Part shown: positions 44,096 through 52,933 of the stretch, piece after piece
How positions within the stretch are numbered: position 1 is the stretch's first letter
How the letters are laid out: every line of letters starts with the position of its first letter
From: VRUE01 sp036265675
GTDB taxonomy: Bacteria; Actinomycetota; Thermoleophilia; Solirubrobacterales; 70-9
Direction of reading: 5' to 3'
Length of the DNA: 64,000 bases
Assembly (NCBI GenBank): GCA_036265675.1
Contig: DATAOP010000002.1
Span: 1 to 64,000, forward strand
The notes under the pieces: generated by a model
Databases searched by the model: none
What the model was told of the DNA's origin: nothing
The model's input: the letters and a program-made list of their open reading frames with translations, nothing else
Program-made: the position numbers and the translations under genes

Positions 44096-45322
44096 ATGGA
44101 GGTGTCGACCACGATCGGACTTCCGGTCCCGCTGATACGCCGCTCTCGCAAGATCCTTTGCATTTCTGCCCTCTTCGGCGCCGCGCTCCTCACCGGCGCG
44201 CTCGGGGCCGCCCCCGCCGAGGCTCGGGCCGCGGATTCCGCGAGCCAGGGATCCGACCTGATCGAAGCGGGCATTTCGCAGGCCGGTGACCGCCTGATCC
44301 TGACCGTCAACACCGCGCGCCCGTTGCCGCTGGCGCGACTGGATCGGCTACCGGCCTCCGGCCACGCGACGAGGTTCCTTTGCTTCTCCCTGCGGGCGCT
44401 GCACAGGCGCGGCACCAAAGAGCTCTGTGCCGGCGGACGGAGCCATGCCCACCTGCGGGTCGGCGTCACCCTCTTCAACGCCGCAGGGAAGGCTGTCGGC
44501 AGCCGCACCGTCGCCGCCCGCGTCACCCGTCCGAGCCCGTCTAAGCTCGCGGTCGCCCTGCCGCCGGCCCGGGCCGGCCTCGCCCCCCATCGCTATCGCT
44601 GGCGGGTCGTAGAGAGCCGCGGCGGCTGCAGCAGCTGCGAGGCGAGCCTCCCCTCCTCGGGCGCGCGGCTGTTCCGCCTGCGCCCGGTCCGGGTTGTCGG
44701 CTGCACCGGCGGCGGCGACGGCCTGGTCACCAATGGGCCACGCGGCCACAGGGTCGTCGCCCTCACCTTCGACGACGGGCCCAGCCCCTACACCGAAGCC
44801 TTCGCCGACGTGCTCCGCGACGAGCACGTCCACGCGACCTTCTTCGAGATCGGCCAGGAGATCGCCGGCCGGGAGGCGACGATGCGGCGCCTGCTCCGCG
44901 AAGGCAACGAGATCGGCAACCACACCACCCACCACCAGGCCTTTCCGGGCTACGCCGACCTCCTCACGACAAGCGGCCTGATCGAGTCCGCGACCCATTT
45001 CCGGCCCTGCCTCTTCCGGCCGCCGGGCGGGGCCGTCGACGCCGCCGTGATCGACTCCGCCGCCCGGGCCAGGATGTCGACGGTGACCTGGGACGTCGAC
45101 CCGAGCGACTGGTCGACCCCGGGCAGCGACGCCGTCTACGCCCGCGTCGTCGGCGCCGTCCGCCCGGGCTCGATTGTCCTCATGCACGACGGCGGCGGCA
45201 CCCGCGCCGACACCCTCGCGGCGCTGCCGCGGATCATCGAGACGCTGCGCGGCCGCGGCTACCGCTTCGCAACCGTCACCGAGCTGCTCGGCCACAGATT
45301 GATCTACAGGCCATACGGTTAG
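44096..45322 (+). CDS. Exported polysaccharide deacetylase
   Basis: A 408-residue exported carbohydrate esterase family 4 protein. A signal peptide (ISALFGAALLTGALGAAPAEA) is followed by a ~170-residue N-terminal beta-type domain and then the NodB domain: motif 1 TFDDGPSPY, motif 2 GNHTTHHQ (HxxxH zinc ligands), motif 3 RPPGGAVD and motif 4 DVDPSDW. It would deacetylate peptidoglycan or another surface glycan. TAGTAT overlaps the chosen ATG, so the true start may be a few codons later. Confidence 0.85.
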   Translation: MEVSTTIGLPVPLIRRSRKILCISALFGAALLTGALGAAPAEARAADSASQGSDLIEAGISQAGDRLILTVNTARPLPLARLDRLPASGHATRFLCFSLRALHRRGTKELCAGGRSHAHLRVGVTLFNAAGKAVGSRTVAARVTRPSPSKLAVALPPARAGLAPHRYRWRVVESRGGCSSCEASLPSSGARLFRLRPVRVVGCTGGGDGLVTNGPRGHRVVALTFDDGPSPYTEAFADVLRDEHVHATFFEIGQEIAGREATMRRLLREGNEIGNHTTHHQAFPGYADLLTTSGLIESATHFRPCLFRPPGGAVDAAVIDSAARARMSTVTWDVDPSDWSTPGSDAVYARVVGAVRPGSIVLMHDGGGTRADTLAALPRIIETLRGRGYRFATVTELLGHRLIYRPYG

Positions 45323-45351
45323 GAGAGGCCGAACGAAGGAGGAGCGCAAAA

Positions 45352-46098
45352 TTGTTCGTCGAGAGGACCGAGAACCCGCAGTGGCTGTCGAACGCGTACC
45401 TGGTCGCCGACGAGGAGTCGGGGAAGGGCGTCCTGATCGACGGCAACGACGTCCTCGAGCCGCTGCTCGAAAGGGCCGAGCGCGATGGGATCGAGATCAC
45501 CCACATCCTCATCACCCATCCCCATGCCGATCACGTCGCCGGCCTCGCGGCCGCCCGCGAGCGGCTCGGCGGTCCGCCGCTCGTCGCCCATCCCGACGCA
45601 GCGGCCGAGGTCGAGGAAGAGGTCGCGGAGCTGATCGAGGATGGCGGCAAGCTCTCCAGCGGCGGCCTCGAGATCGAGGCGATCTCGACCCCCGGCCATG
45701 CCGCCGGCCACCTCGCCTTCCTCGTCGACGGCGGCGACGTGTTCACCGCCGACGTCCTCTTCAAGGGCACCGTCGGGGGGACGATGGCCCCAGGGGCAAG
45801 TGGGCTCGACGACCTCAGGACCTCGGTGATGCGATTGATGGAGCTGCCCGCCGACACCGCCGTCCATCCCGGTCACCGCGAGCCGACGACGATCGGCGCC
45901 GAGCTCGCGGAGAACCCGTTCATCCGCGTCTGGCGCGGGGTCGATGAGCTCGGCGAGGAGCAGTGCACAGTCTGGGGACGCGACGCGACGCTGCTGCTCT
46001 GGGCCCCCGACTACGACGGCGGCAACAAGGCCTGGGTCCGGTTCGCCGACAGCGGCGAGGAGGCCATCGTCGGCGGCTCGCAAGTCGACCGCGGCTGA
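45352..46098 (+). CDS. Metallo-beta-lactamase-fold hydrolase (glyoxalase II-like)
   Basis: A 248-residue MBL-fold enzyme. The signature THPHADH supplies the first metal ligands; GHAAGHLAF, TADVLF and VHPGHREPT supply the others. The group includes glyoxalase II and other thioester hydrolases. The TTG start is set by AAGGAGGAGCG upstream and the NAYLVADEESG strand just after the start. Confidence 0.87.
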   Translation: MFVERTENPQWLSNAYLVADEESGKGVLIDGNDVLEPLLERAERDGIEITHILITHPHADHVAGLAAARERLGGPPLVAHPDAAAEVEEEVAELIEDGGKLSSGGLEIEAISTPGHAAGHLAFLVDGGDVFTADVLFKGTVGGTMAPGASGLDDLRTSVMRLMELPADTAVHPGHREPTTIGAELAENPFIRVWRGVDELGEEQCTVWGRDATLLLWAPDYDGGNKAWVRFADSGEEAIVGGSQVDRG

Positions 46099-46157
46099 GC
46101 CGTTCTTTCTTTGGGAGAGCTCAAACCCGTTCTCAACCTTTAGTCCATTGGACGCAT

Positions 46158-47762
46158 ATGCGATGGGAACTCGGGGGACTTTTACAGAGACTCCCTCACC
46201 CAATGCCAGCGGCCGACATCCAGAGCTTCTTCTTCGACTGGTACCCGATCTTCGGGGTCTTCTTCATGTCGGCCCTGCTTATCGTCTTCGTCACGCTCCT
46301 GCGCGGGACGCTCGGCGCGACCAAACCTGAGACGGTCAAGGCGAGCAAGACCAAGCCCGTCCTCTGGGACGAGGTCCAGGGCGTCGACGCGGCCAAGGAC
46401 GAGCTCCTGGACGTCGCCGCCTGGCTCCGCGACCCCGACCGGTTCGCTGCGCTCGGCGCGCAGCCGCCGCGCGGCGTCCTCCTCTTCGGCCCTCCCGGCA
46501 CCGGCAAGACGATGCTCGCGCGCGCCGTCGCCGCCCAGGCCGGGGTCGACTTCTTCTCCGCCTCGGGCTCGAGCTTCGTCGAGATGTTCGTCGGCCGCGG
46601 CGCGGCGCGGATCAGGCGCCTGTTCAAGGAGGCGCGGAAGTCGGGTCGCGCTGTGATCTTCATCGACGAGCTCGACGCGATCGGCGGCGCCCGCAGCAGC
46701 AGCGGCGGCGACGGCGGCACCAGCGAGCGCGAGCAGGCCCTCAACCAGCTGCTGGTCGAGCTCGACGGGTTCGAGCGCGACCCAGGGACCGTGATCGTGA
46801 TCGCGGCCTCGAACCACGTCGAGAAGCTCGACCGCGCCCTGCTCCGCCCCGGCCGCTTCGACCGCCAGGTCCTGGTCGCGCCCCCCGACCGTGAGGGGCG
46901 CGAGGCGATCCTCCGCGCCCACTCGAAAGGCAAGCCGCTGGGGCCCGACCTCGACCTCACCGACGTCGCCCGCAAGACGACCGGGATGACCGGTGCCCAG
47001 CTCGCCAACGCCCTCAACGAGGCGGCGATCATCGCCGGCCGCGCCGGGCGCGAATGGATCGCCCGTGTCGACCTCGACGAGGCGTTGCTCCGCCAATCGG
47101 TCGGCTCGCAGCAGGCCCGCCGCCTGAACCAGAAGGAGCGCCGCATCGTCGCCTACCACGAGGCCGGGCACGCGCTCTGCCGTCGCCTGCTCGGGCTTGA
47201 CCCGCCGGAGATCCTCAGCATCGTCCCGCGTGGGCCGGCGCTCGGGTTCGTCGGCCACTCGCCCCAGGAGGACACCTACCTGCGCTCCCGCGAGGAGCTG
47301 CTCGACGAGATCGTGACGCTGCTGGGTGGCCGCGCCGCCGAGGAGGAGGTCTTCGACGCGTCGTTCTCCGGCGCCGTCGATGACCTGCAGCGGGTGCACG
47401 CGGTCTGCAACCAGATGGTCTCCGAGTTCGGGATGGGGGTCTCCCTCGACGCCGACGGCGCGCCGCCGATCGCGCTTCCGACCGGCGACTACGCGCTCTC
47501 AGACCGGACCCGGCGCGACGTCGACATGGCGGCGATGACGCTCGCCCGCGAGGCGCACCGGCGGGCCCGGGCGCTGCTGGCCGCCAACCGCGACTGCCTC
47601 GACGACCTCGCCGCCAACGCGCTCGAGCGCGAGACGCTGACCCGCGAGGACCTCGACGAGATCTTCGCCGCGCACGAACTGCAAGACTTGCCTCCGGCGC
47701 CGTCGCTGGCCGCCTCGGCGACCGCACTCGTGGTTGCAGCCGAAGCGCCGGCCGCCGAGTAG
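46158..47762 (+). CDS. Compact FtsH-like ATP-dependent zinc metalloprotease
   Basis: A 534-residue AAA+ protease. One membrane helix (IFGVFFMSALLIVFVTLL) is followed by an AAA domain with Walker A GPPGTGKT, Walker B VIFIDELDAIGG and the arginine-finger region RPGRFDRQV. The protease domain has HEAGH (His334, Glu335, His338) and the VDDLQR acid. Standard FtsH has two helices around an outer domain; here the outer domain and first helix are missing. An ATG 15 codons further in is an alternative start. It degrades membrane or cytoplasmic proteins in the family. Confidence 0.9.
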   Translation: MRWELGGLLQRLPHPMPAADIQSFFFDWYPIFGVFFMSALLIVFVTLLRGTLGATKPETVKASKTKPVLWDEVQGVDAAKDELLDVAAWLRDPDRFAALGAQPPRGVLLFGPPGTGKTMLARAVAAQAGVDFFSASGSSFVEMFVGRGAARIRRLFKEARKSGRAVIFIDELDAIGGARSSSGGDGGTSEREQALNQLLVELDGFERDPGTVIVIAASNHVEKLDRALLRPGRFDRQVLVAPPDREGREAILRAHSKGKPLGPDLDLTDVARKTTGMTGAQLANALNEAAIIAGRAGREWIARVDLDEALLRQSVGSQQARRLNQKERRIVAYHEAGHALCRRLLGLDPPEILSIVPRGPALGFVGHSPQEDTYLRSREELLDEIVTLLGGRAAEEEVFDASFSGAVDDLQRVHAVCNQMVSEFGMGVSLDADGAPPIALPTGDYALSDRTRRDVDMAAMTLAREAHRRARALLAANRDCLDDLAANALERETLTREDLDEIFAAHELQDLPPAPSLAASATALVVAAEAPAAE

Positions 47763-47775
47763 CATCCCGGCCGAG

Positions 47776-48666
47776 ATGCTCGAGGCCGACTCCGAGGCCT
47801 ATTACTTCCCGCCGGGTCGATCGATGGCCCGCCGCGTCCACGGCGACCGCGCCGTCGGCCTCCTCTACGGCCAGCGGGCGCTTCTGATCGGCGCCCTCGA
47901 ACCGCTCACCTACACCGGGACGATGCTCAGCACCCGGTCCAGCGACCGCCCGTTCAAGCGGCTCGCGCGCACCGCGCAGATCCAGGAGTCGGTCTTCCTC
48001 GGCACCAGGGCCGAGGCCGACGAGGAGCTCGCCAAGGTCCATCGCCTGCACGAGACGATCAACGGGACCCTGCCCGAGGCCGTCTCCGGCCACCCGGCCG
48101 GCACCTCGTACTCGGCCTTTGACCCCGGCCTGATGCTGTGGACCCTGGCGGTGATCGCCGACTCCGGCCGGGCGATGTACGAGACGATGGTCCGCCCTCT
48201 CTCCGCTGACGAGCTCGAGGACCTCTGGCAGGACTACGTCCGCTTCGGCGAGCTGTTCGGGCTGCCCCGGACCGAGGCGCCGGAGAGTTACGTCGAGTTC
48301 AAACGGTGGTTCGACGGGAAACTCGCCGCCCCTGAGCTGCACGCGACCGAGCACGCGCTCGAGATGGCGCCGCTCTGCGCGTTCGAGCAGCCGGTTCCGA
48401 CGGCCGCGCGGGGCAACCTCGCGGTCCAGAACCATCTGATCAAGGGCACCCTGCCGCCGCGGGTCCGGGAGATCTTCGGAATCCGCTGGACGCCGGCCCA
48501 CGAGGCGACCTTCAGGGCCGCCGCCGCCACCCACCGGCGGGCCAGGCGCCTGTTCCCACGGCCGGTCCGGCGCGGCCGCAACGACTACTTCTTCGAAGTC
48601 GTCATTCGCTCGGAGCAGGAACGCGGCGGCACCAGGACGCCGGAGCTGCACCCCGGCGCGCCGTAG
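47776..48666 (+). CDS. DUF2236 / MpaB-family oxygenase
   Basis: A 296-residue protein of the oxygenase MpaB / latex-clearing-protein superfamily (DUF2236). Recognised features are the long helices with GLLYGQRALLIGALEPLTYTG, the RTAQIQESVFLG segment, VHRLHETINGTLPEAV with the His/Arg cluster that can ligate haem, and LMLWTLAVIADSG. Studied relatives are haem b enzymes. Substrate unknown. The ATG is 10 bases after a TAGCAT box. Confidence 0.8.
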   Translation: MLEADSEAYYFPPGRSMARRVHGDRAVGLLYGQRALLIGALEPLTYTGTMLSTRSSDRPFKRLARTAQIQESVFLGTRAEADEELAKVHRLHETINGTLPEAVSGHPAGTSYSAFDPGLMLWTLAVIADSGRAMYETMVRPLSADELEDLWQDYVRFGELFGLPRTEAPESYVEFKRWFDGKLAAPELHATEHALEMAPLCAFEQPVPTAARGNLAVQNHLIKGTLPPRVREIFGIRWTPAHEATFRAAAATHRRARRLFPRPVRRGRNDYFFEVVIRSEQERGGTRTPELHPGAP

Positions 48667-48676
48667 CCCGCGGGGA

Positions 48677-49447
48677 TCAGTCGCCTCTCACCTGGCAGGG
48701 TTTGAAGAAGGTCCCCCGCAGGACGATCCCGTCCTTGAAGGTGAACAGGCCGCGGGCCTGGAGGCGGCCGGTTTCGCAGCGGGCGTTGACATAGCTGTGG
48801 CGGGTGCCCTTGAAGGTCCAGCGCTTGCCGATCGTCAGGCTGCCCGCGATCGGGATCCCGTACCCGTTGGCGATCCGCGGGATCCTTGCCTCGGTCCGGT
48901 AGCCGTAGACGCCTTTGTGGATTTTTTCGATCACGACCGGGACGATGAAGGTAGTCGGCACCGGGACCGTCGTGTAGGCGTGGGCGAGGACCGTCGGGTT
49001 GCCGCCCTTGCGCGGCCCGTTGAAGACGGTGATCGGCGAGGAGACTTTGAACGGCGCCTGTTCGGGGAACGTGACGAGGGCGCTGCCCTTGCCCTTGCCG
49101 ATGATCGCCCCCGGGCACATGTGGCGGGCGCCCTGGACGGTCGTCGCCTCGAGCCTGCCCTGCGTGCAGACCGGCAGGCCGGTGGTGTCGACCGCCCCGT
49201 GGCGGTCGAATTCGAAGGTGATCGTGTCGATGACCGGCGGCGGGTCGCCGGTGACGGTTTCGATGTGGCCGCCGCCGTAGATCGTGATCGGGGCGTTGTG
49301 GTGTTTCGGCAGCTTGGTCGGCCGGAAGCCGCCGTCGCCGATGACGAGCAGGTTGCCGGCACGGATCCTCAGCGCCTCGGCACTGCCGGCGCCGAGCACC
49401 AGGACCAGTAACGCGGCGCCGATCAGGATCTTGGTCTTCCTCTTCAT
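48677..49447 (-). CDS. Exported protein of unknown function
   Basis: A 256-residue exported protein with signal segment ILIGAALLVLVLGAGSAEA. The mature chain is beta-rich (VTFEFDRHGAVDTTG-like stretches in parts, SYVNARCETGRLQ, FTFKDGIVLRGTFFKPC) with paired Cys. Similar proteins are common in Solirubrobacterales by impression, but I cannot name a family. GGAGGGG precedes the chosen ATG; a longer ORF exists. Confidence 0.62.
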   Translation of the reverse strand: MKRKTKILIGAALLVLVLGAGSAEALRIRAGNLLVIGDGGFRPTKLPKHHNAPITIYGGGHIETVTGDPPPVIDTITFEFDRHGAVDTTGLPVCTQGRLEATTVQGARHMCPGAIIGKGKGSALVTFPEQAPFKVSSPITVFNGPRKGGNPTVLAHAYTTVPVPTTFIVPVVIEKIHKGVYGYRTEARIPRIANGYGIPIAGSLTIGKRWTFKGTRHSYVNARCETGRLQARGLFTFKDGIVLRGTFFKPCQVRGD

Positions 49448-49463
49448 CCGTCCCCTCCAACAC

Positions 49464-50717
49464 TCATGAGCTGACCGAGAAGCGCATCCCGGCAAGCTCG
49501 AATCGGTCGAGGGAACCGGTGCCGAGTGCCACGGCGGGCGTCAGGCAGCCGCCCCGCTCCGGCGTCGCCCCCTCCTCCGAGAGCAGCAGGCCGGCCTCGC
49601 CGAGCATCCTCGCCGTCGTCAGGTAGCCGGGATGGCCGTCGGCGTCGAGATCGACGCGGACGAAGTGGTCACCGGCGGTGCGGGCGTCGACCGCGAGCTG
49701 CCAGGACCAGTCGTCGAGGCGGGCCCCGGTCGGCCCGAAGCCGGAGGACGGCAACAGCCGCCGCAGCAGCGAAGCCGCCCGCTGCCGGAAGCCGGGCTGG
49801 GCCCGGGTGAGGAGGGTGAAGGACGCCTGGACGCCGCCGAGGGCGCCGGCCGCGGCGTAACGGAGCGGCAGCGTCGCGGCGCTGCCCGGGATCGCCATCC
49901 CCTCGCGATAGCGGAAGGGGGCGTCGGCGGCGAGCAGGTGGGCGGTCCGCTGGATCACGGCCGGGTTGATGAAGGCCGCCGGCGACATCGGCGCGATCGC
50001 GTCGCCGCGGGCGCTCGCGCGCGGGGCGAGTGAAATCGGGCTCGCGCGCCGGACCTCGGCGGCGAAGTCGGGATCCGGGATCAGCGCCGCCGGGTCGGTC
50101 ACCTCGCCCGCGCCCTCTCCACCGAGCGCCTCGGCAAGGCTCTGCAGCGTCCCGCCCGAGATGATGTCGCCGGCGCCGATCCGGCCCGAGGGTTGCTCGG
50201 TGGTGACGACGGCGTCGGCTTCGACGAGCTCCTCGCCCCAGCGCTCGCGCGCCGTCTCGGCAGCCAGCAGGACGCTGAGATCGGGCGGCAGCGCCTCGAA
50301 GCCGCTGACCTCGACGATCTTGACCCCAGCCTCCGCGGCGCGCTCGTGGAAGGCGTCGATCGTCCGCCGCACGAACGGGATCTCGCCGGTCAGGTCCATG
50401 TAGTGGGCCCCGTTCTCGATGCAGGCTTCGATCACAGGGGTGCCGTGCAGCGTGTAGGGGCCGACGAGGTTGAGGACGACACGCGTCCTCGCCGCCATCG
50501 CCGCGAGCGAGGCGGGGTCGCCGACATCGGCGACGAGCGACTCCGGCGGCGTGCAGCCGACCTCGCCGAGGACCCGGGTCAGCTTCGCCGCATCGCGTCC
50601 GGCGACGGCCCAGCGGAAGTCGGAGTCGTCGGCCCTGCTCGCCAGGTATGAGGCGACGCCGCGGCCGGTGATCCCGCTGGCGCCGAAGACGACGACGGAT
50701 AGGTCCCTCTCGCTCAC
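49464..50717 (-). CDS. Saccharopine dehydrogenase-like NAD(P)-binding protein
   Basis: A 417-residue protein of the saccharopine dehydrogenase/trans-acting enoyl reductase family. It starts LSVVVFGASGITGRGVASYL, a Rossmann motif, followed by VVLNLVGPYTLHGTPVIEAC and HYMDLTGEIPFVRR. Relatives work as oxidoreductases on lipids or amino acids; the reaction is not readable. GTG start. Confidence 0.82.
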   Translation of the reverse strand: MSERDLSVVVFGASGITGRGVASYLASRADDSDFRWAVAGRDAAKLTRVLGEVGCTPPESLVADVGDPASLAAMAARTRVVLNLVGPYTLHGTPVIEACIENGAHYMDLTGEIPFVRRTIDAFHERAAEAGVKIVEVSGFEALPPDLSVLLAAETARERWGEELVEADAVVTTEQPSGRIGAGDIISGGTLQSLAEALGGEGAGEVTDPAALIPDPDFAAEVRRASPISLAPRASARGDAIAPMSPAAFINPAVIQRTAHLLAADAPFRYREGMAIPGSAATLPLRYAAAGALGGVQASFTLLTRAQPGFRQRAASLLRRLLPSSGFGPTGARLDDWSWQLAVDARTAGDHFVRVDLDADGHPGYLTTARMLGEAGLLLSEEGATPERGGCLTPAVALGTGSLDRFELAGMRFSVSS

Positions 50718-50732
50718 GCACTGACCATTACA

Positions 50733-51668
50733 TCAATTGACGACCAGATCGGGCATCACCCGCTCCGCGACCAGCTCCAGCTGCGCCGCCTCATCGCCCA
50801 GCGGCCAGAGGAACACCCGGTCGAGACCGGCGTCCGCGTAGCGCGAGAGCAGCTCGAGGCAGTGGTCGGCGGAGCCGACGCAGACCCGCGGCCGAAGGTA
50901 ATCGGGCTCCCGATTCACCGCCGGGCCGAGCACCTCGGCGAGGATCTTCTCCGCCTCGGCCCGGTCGTCGGTGATCCAGGTCCACATCGTCGCCAGCGAG
51001 CTCGGTATCTCGGGCGGCCTTCCCTGGCGCTCGAGCTCCTCCCAGAGCCGCTCCTGCGCCTCCCCGAACTCCTCCGGAGTCGTGTTGTAGCCGGAGGCAA
51101 GCCATCCGTCCGCCAGGCGGGCGACCCGACGCAGGCCGGCCTCGGACCCCCAGCTGCCGATCCAGATCGGGATCGGTCGCTGGGGCCGCGGCTGCAGCTC
51201 GGCGGTGACCGCGGAGGTCGCGTAGCTCGCGCCGTCGACCGGCTCCTCGCCGTTGAAGACGCGTCGCATGACATCGACCGCCTCGTCGAACCGGCCCCAG
51301 CGCTCCTCGAACGGGACGCCGACGGCGGTGTAGTCGCGGCTCGAGGACCCCGGGCCGAGCCCGGCGATCAGGCGACCGCCGGAGAGAGCGTCGATCGAGA
51401 TCAGGGCCTTCGCCAGCGGCAGCGGGCCCCTGATCGTCGGCAGCGCGATCGTCGTGCAGAGTCGAAGCTCGGCCGAGTGCGGGATCGCCATCGCCAGCGC
51501 CGTCGGCCCGTCGACCCAGGGGCGGGAGAAGATGACGTGGTCGTTCGCCGAGATAGCCCAGAGATCTAGCCGGGCTGCGGCCTCTGCCGTCTCGAGGATC
51601 CGGGCTCGCGTGACCGCGGAATCGTCGAACTGGATCAGCGGTAGATGGGCCGCCAGTTGGAGAGGCAC
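50733..51668 (-). CDS. LLM-class flavin-dependent oxidoreductase
   Basis: A 311-residue bacterial-luciferase-like TIM-barrel enzyme. Typical segments are LRLCTTIALPTIRGPLPLAKAL, GGRLIAGLGPGSSSRDYTAVG, PIPIWIGSWGSEAGLRRVA and DGWLASGYNTTPEEF. It would use FMN or F420. I prefer the GTG just before PLQLAAHLPLIQF; longer in-frame starts exist up to 51764. Confidence 0.83.
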   Translation of the reverse strand: MPLQLAAHLPLIQFDDSAVTRARILETAEAAARLDLWAISANDHVIFSRPWVDGPTALAMAIPHSAELRLCTTIALPTIRGPLPLAKALISIDALSGGRLIAGLGPGSSSRDYTAVGVPFEERWGRFDEAVDVMRRVFNGEEPVDGASYATSAVTAELQPRPQRPIPIWIGSWGSEAGLRRVARLADGWLASGYNTTPEEFGEAQERLWEELERQGRPPEIPSSLATMWTWITDDRAEAEKILAEVLGPAVNREPDYLRPRVCVGSADHCLELLSRYADAGLDRVFLWPLGDEAAQLELVAERVMPDLVVN

Positions 51669-51706
51669 GCTTCCGCGACCATAATCGACACCGTGCACTC
51701 GTAGGA

Positions 51707-51913
51707 GTGGACGATCGCCGAGCGCGTCAGGCCCTATCTCGACCGGGCGGACGAGTTCGCGCACCGGGCCGAGGGCGAGGCCGTTCTGCTCGATCAGATG
51801 CCGGTCGAACTGCGCCGCACCTCGAGGACGAGCGCAAGCGATCGCTGGTCACCGAGGTATTCGACCTGCTCGAGCCGGCTGCTACTGGAAGTGGCCGGCG
51901 ATGGCGCTCCTGA
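51707..51913 (+). pseudogene. Frameshifted gene remnant
   Basis: One frame reads ERVRPYLDRADEFAHRAEG and EAVLLDQMPVELR with no start codon after a nearby TAG. A second frame continues HLEDERKRSLVTEVFDLLEP. The change of frame falls at about 51817, where two extra bases (or one missing) would join them into a smooth acidic/basic helical sequence. Both pieces have strongly protein-like composition. Family not recognised. Confidence 0.45.
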
Positions 51914-51929
51914 TCGGAATCAGGCCCGC

Positions 51930-52103
51930 CTAGGAGGCCTTGCGGATCCCCTTCTTGACCTTGTTGGCGCTCTTGTCGGCGCCCTTCTTTACCTTGCCCT
52001 TGGCCTTGTCCGCCCGTCCTCGGTCGGCAAGGCTTTTGTTGCCGGTCAGCTCACCGGCCGCCTTTTTGGTGCGCCCCTTTGCCTCATCAACTTTGCCGGC
52101 CAT
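51930..52103 (-). CDS. CsbD-family stress protein
   Basis: A 57-residue, Lys-rich, hydrophilic protein with the CsbD pattern: GKVDEAKGRTKKAAGELTG, then LADRGRADKAKGKVKK. In Bacillus csbD is a SigB-dependent general-stress gene of unknown function. Two adjacent ATGs are possible; the second has the better 7-base distance to GGAGG. It follows the Lys/Ala-rich membrane protein gene by 15 bases and likely shares its SigB/SigF-like promoter. Confidence 0.88.
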   Translation of the reverse strand: MAGKVDEAKGRTKKAAGELTGNKSLADRGRADKAKGKVKKGADKSANKVKKGIRKAS

Positions 52104-52118
52104 CATCGTCCCTCCGTA

Positions 52119-52565
52119 TTAGTCGTTTTTCTTGCCCTGCTCCTGAATGGCCGAGGCGACGTGGCTGATCTCTTCGCCAACGGTGCCGGCGCGACGCGCC
52201 GCCGCAACCACGGCATCGAGACCGGTACCGCTCCGGCGCCGCTTCTTGCCCTTCCGGCGATTGATCACCGCAATGCCGCCGGCGAGTCCAGCAGCGGCCG
52301 ATGCCCCGGTGATCAGAGGAACCTTCGCGCGGGAAACGGCAAGTGAGACCGCCTTCCCCGCGGCCCGAGTTCCCTCTGCCGCGGCTTTGCTCGCCAGCGC
52401 CGCGTTCGCCGCCGCGTCGACCGGGCTCGGAGCCTTTTTGGCCGCTTTTTTGGCGGTTTTGGCGGCGGTCTTTTTGGCCGCGCTTTTTTTTGCAGCCGAT
52501 TTTTTCGCCGAGCCTTTTTTCGCCGACGAGGCTTTTTTTCGTTTTTTCGTCGCTGCCTGAGCCAT
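52119..52565 (-). CDS. Polybasic Lys/Ala-tailed membrane protein, paralogue of the first gvp-operon gene
   Basis: A 148-residue protein. Residues 1-45 are a histone-H1-like Lys/Ala tail (KKSAAKKSAAKK). A single hydrophobic helix (VPLITGASAAAGLAGGIAVI, 82-101) is followed by a basic RRKGKKRRR patch and an amphipathic helix (GLDAVVAAARRAGTVG, SHVASAI). The same order of parts occurs in the protein encoded at 59564-60079, which heads the gas-vesicle operon. It may bind acidic polymers or nucleic acid at a membrane; this is inference. Confidence 0.7.
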   Translation of the reverse strand: MAQAATKKRKKASSAKKGSAKKSAAKKSAAKKTAAKTAKKAAKKAPSPVDAAANAALASKAAAEGTRAAGKAVSLAVSRAKVPLITGASAAAGLAGGIAVINRRKGKKRRRSGTGLDAVVAAARRAGTVGEEISHVASAIQEQGKKND

Positions 52566-52584
52566 CGGATCTTGCACTTCTGGC

Positions 52585-52610
52585 GTACCCCTTTGATTTG
52601 CGGGGTAAAC
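52585..52610 (-). promoter_or_regulatory. SigB/SigF-like promoter GTTTAC-N14-GGGTAC
   Basis: GTTTAC (52605-52610) and GGGTAC (52585-52590) on the minus strand are 14 bases apart, close to the general-stress consensus GTTT and GGGTAT with 12-16 bases between. It lies 19 bases before the polybasic-protein start and would also drive csbD. The site is partly palindromic (GTACCCC / CGGGGTAAAC), so the divergent gene could use it too. Confidence 0.6.
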
Positions 52611-52619
52611 AGAGTGGTG

Positions 52620-52901
52620 ATGGCGGAGCACGACGAATTGCAATCTCGAGTTGCGGAGCGAAACCGGCGGCAGCGGGCTCACGCCCGCGAATTGAGGCAG
52701 CGGACCCGCCTCAGGCACCGCCTGAAGCAGATCGCGGCGCAGCAAAAGCTGCTTCTGTCACGAGAGAGGATTCGCCGTCAGGTCGCCGAGAGCAGGCGCA
52801 AGGGGCAGGCGGCGAGGGACAAGGCCGCCAAAGGGGCGGAGCGCGCCGCCAAAACCGCCGCACAGGCCAGGCAACGCGCCGCGGACTCAGCTCGGCGTTG
52901 A
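52620..52901 (+). CDS. Small polybasic coiled-coil protein
   Basis: A 93-residue protein almost wholly of Arg, Lys, Ala, Gln and Glu (RNRRQRAHARELRQRTRLRH, QVAESRRKGQAARDK). It is predicted to be one long amphipathic helix. No family recognised. It is divergent from the polybasic membrane protein with a 54-base gap, and may share control with it. Confidence 0.55.
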   Translation: MAEHDELQSRVAERNRRQRAHARELRQRTRLRHRLKQIAAQQKLLLSRERIRRQVAESRRKGQAARDKAAKGAERAAKTAAQARQRAADSARR

Positions 52902-52933
52902 TTGCCGCGCCCCAAGCCGGGTAGCCGAACCTC

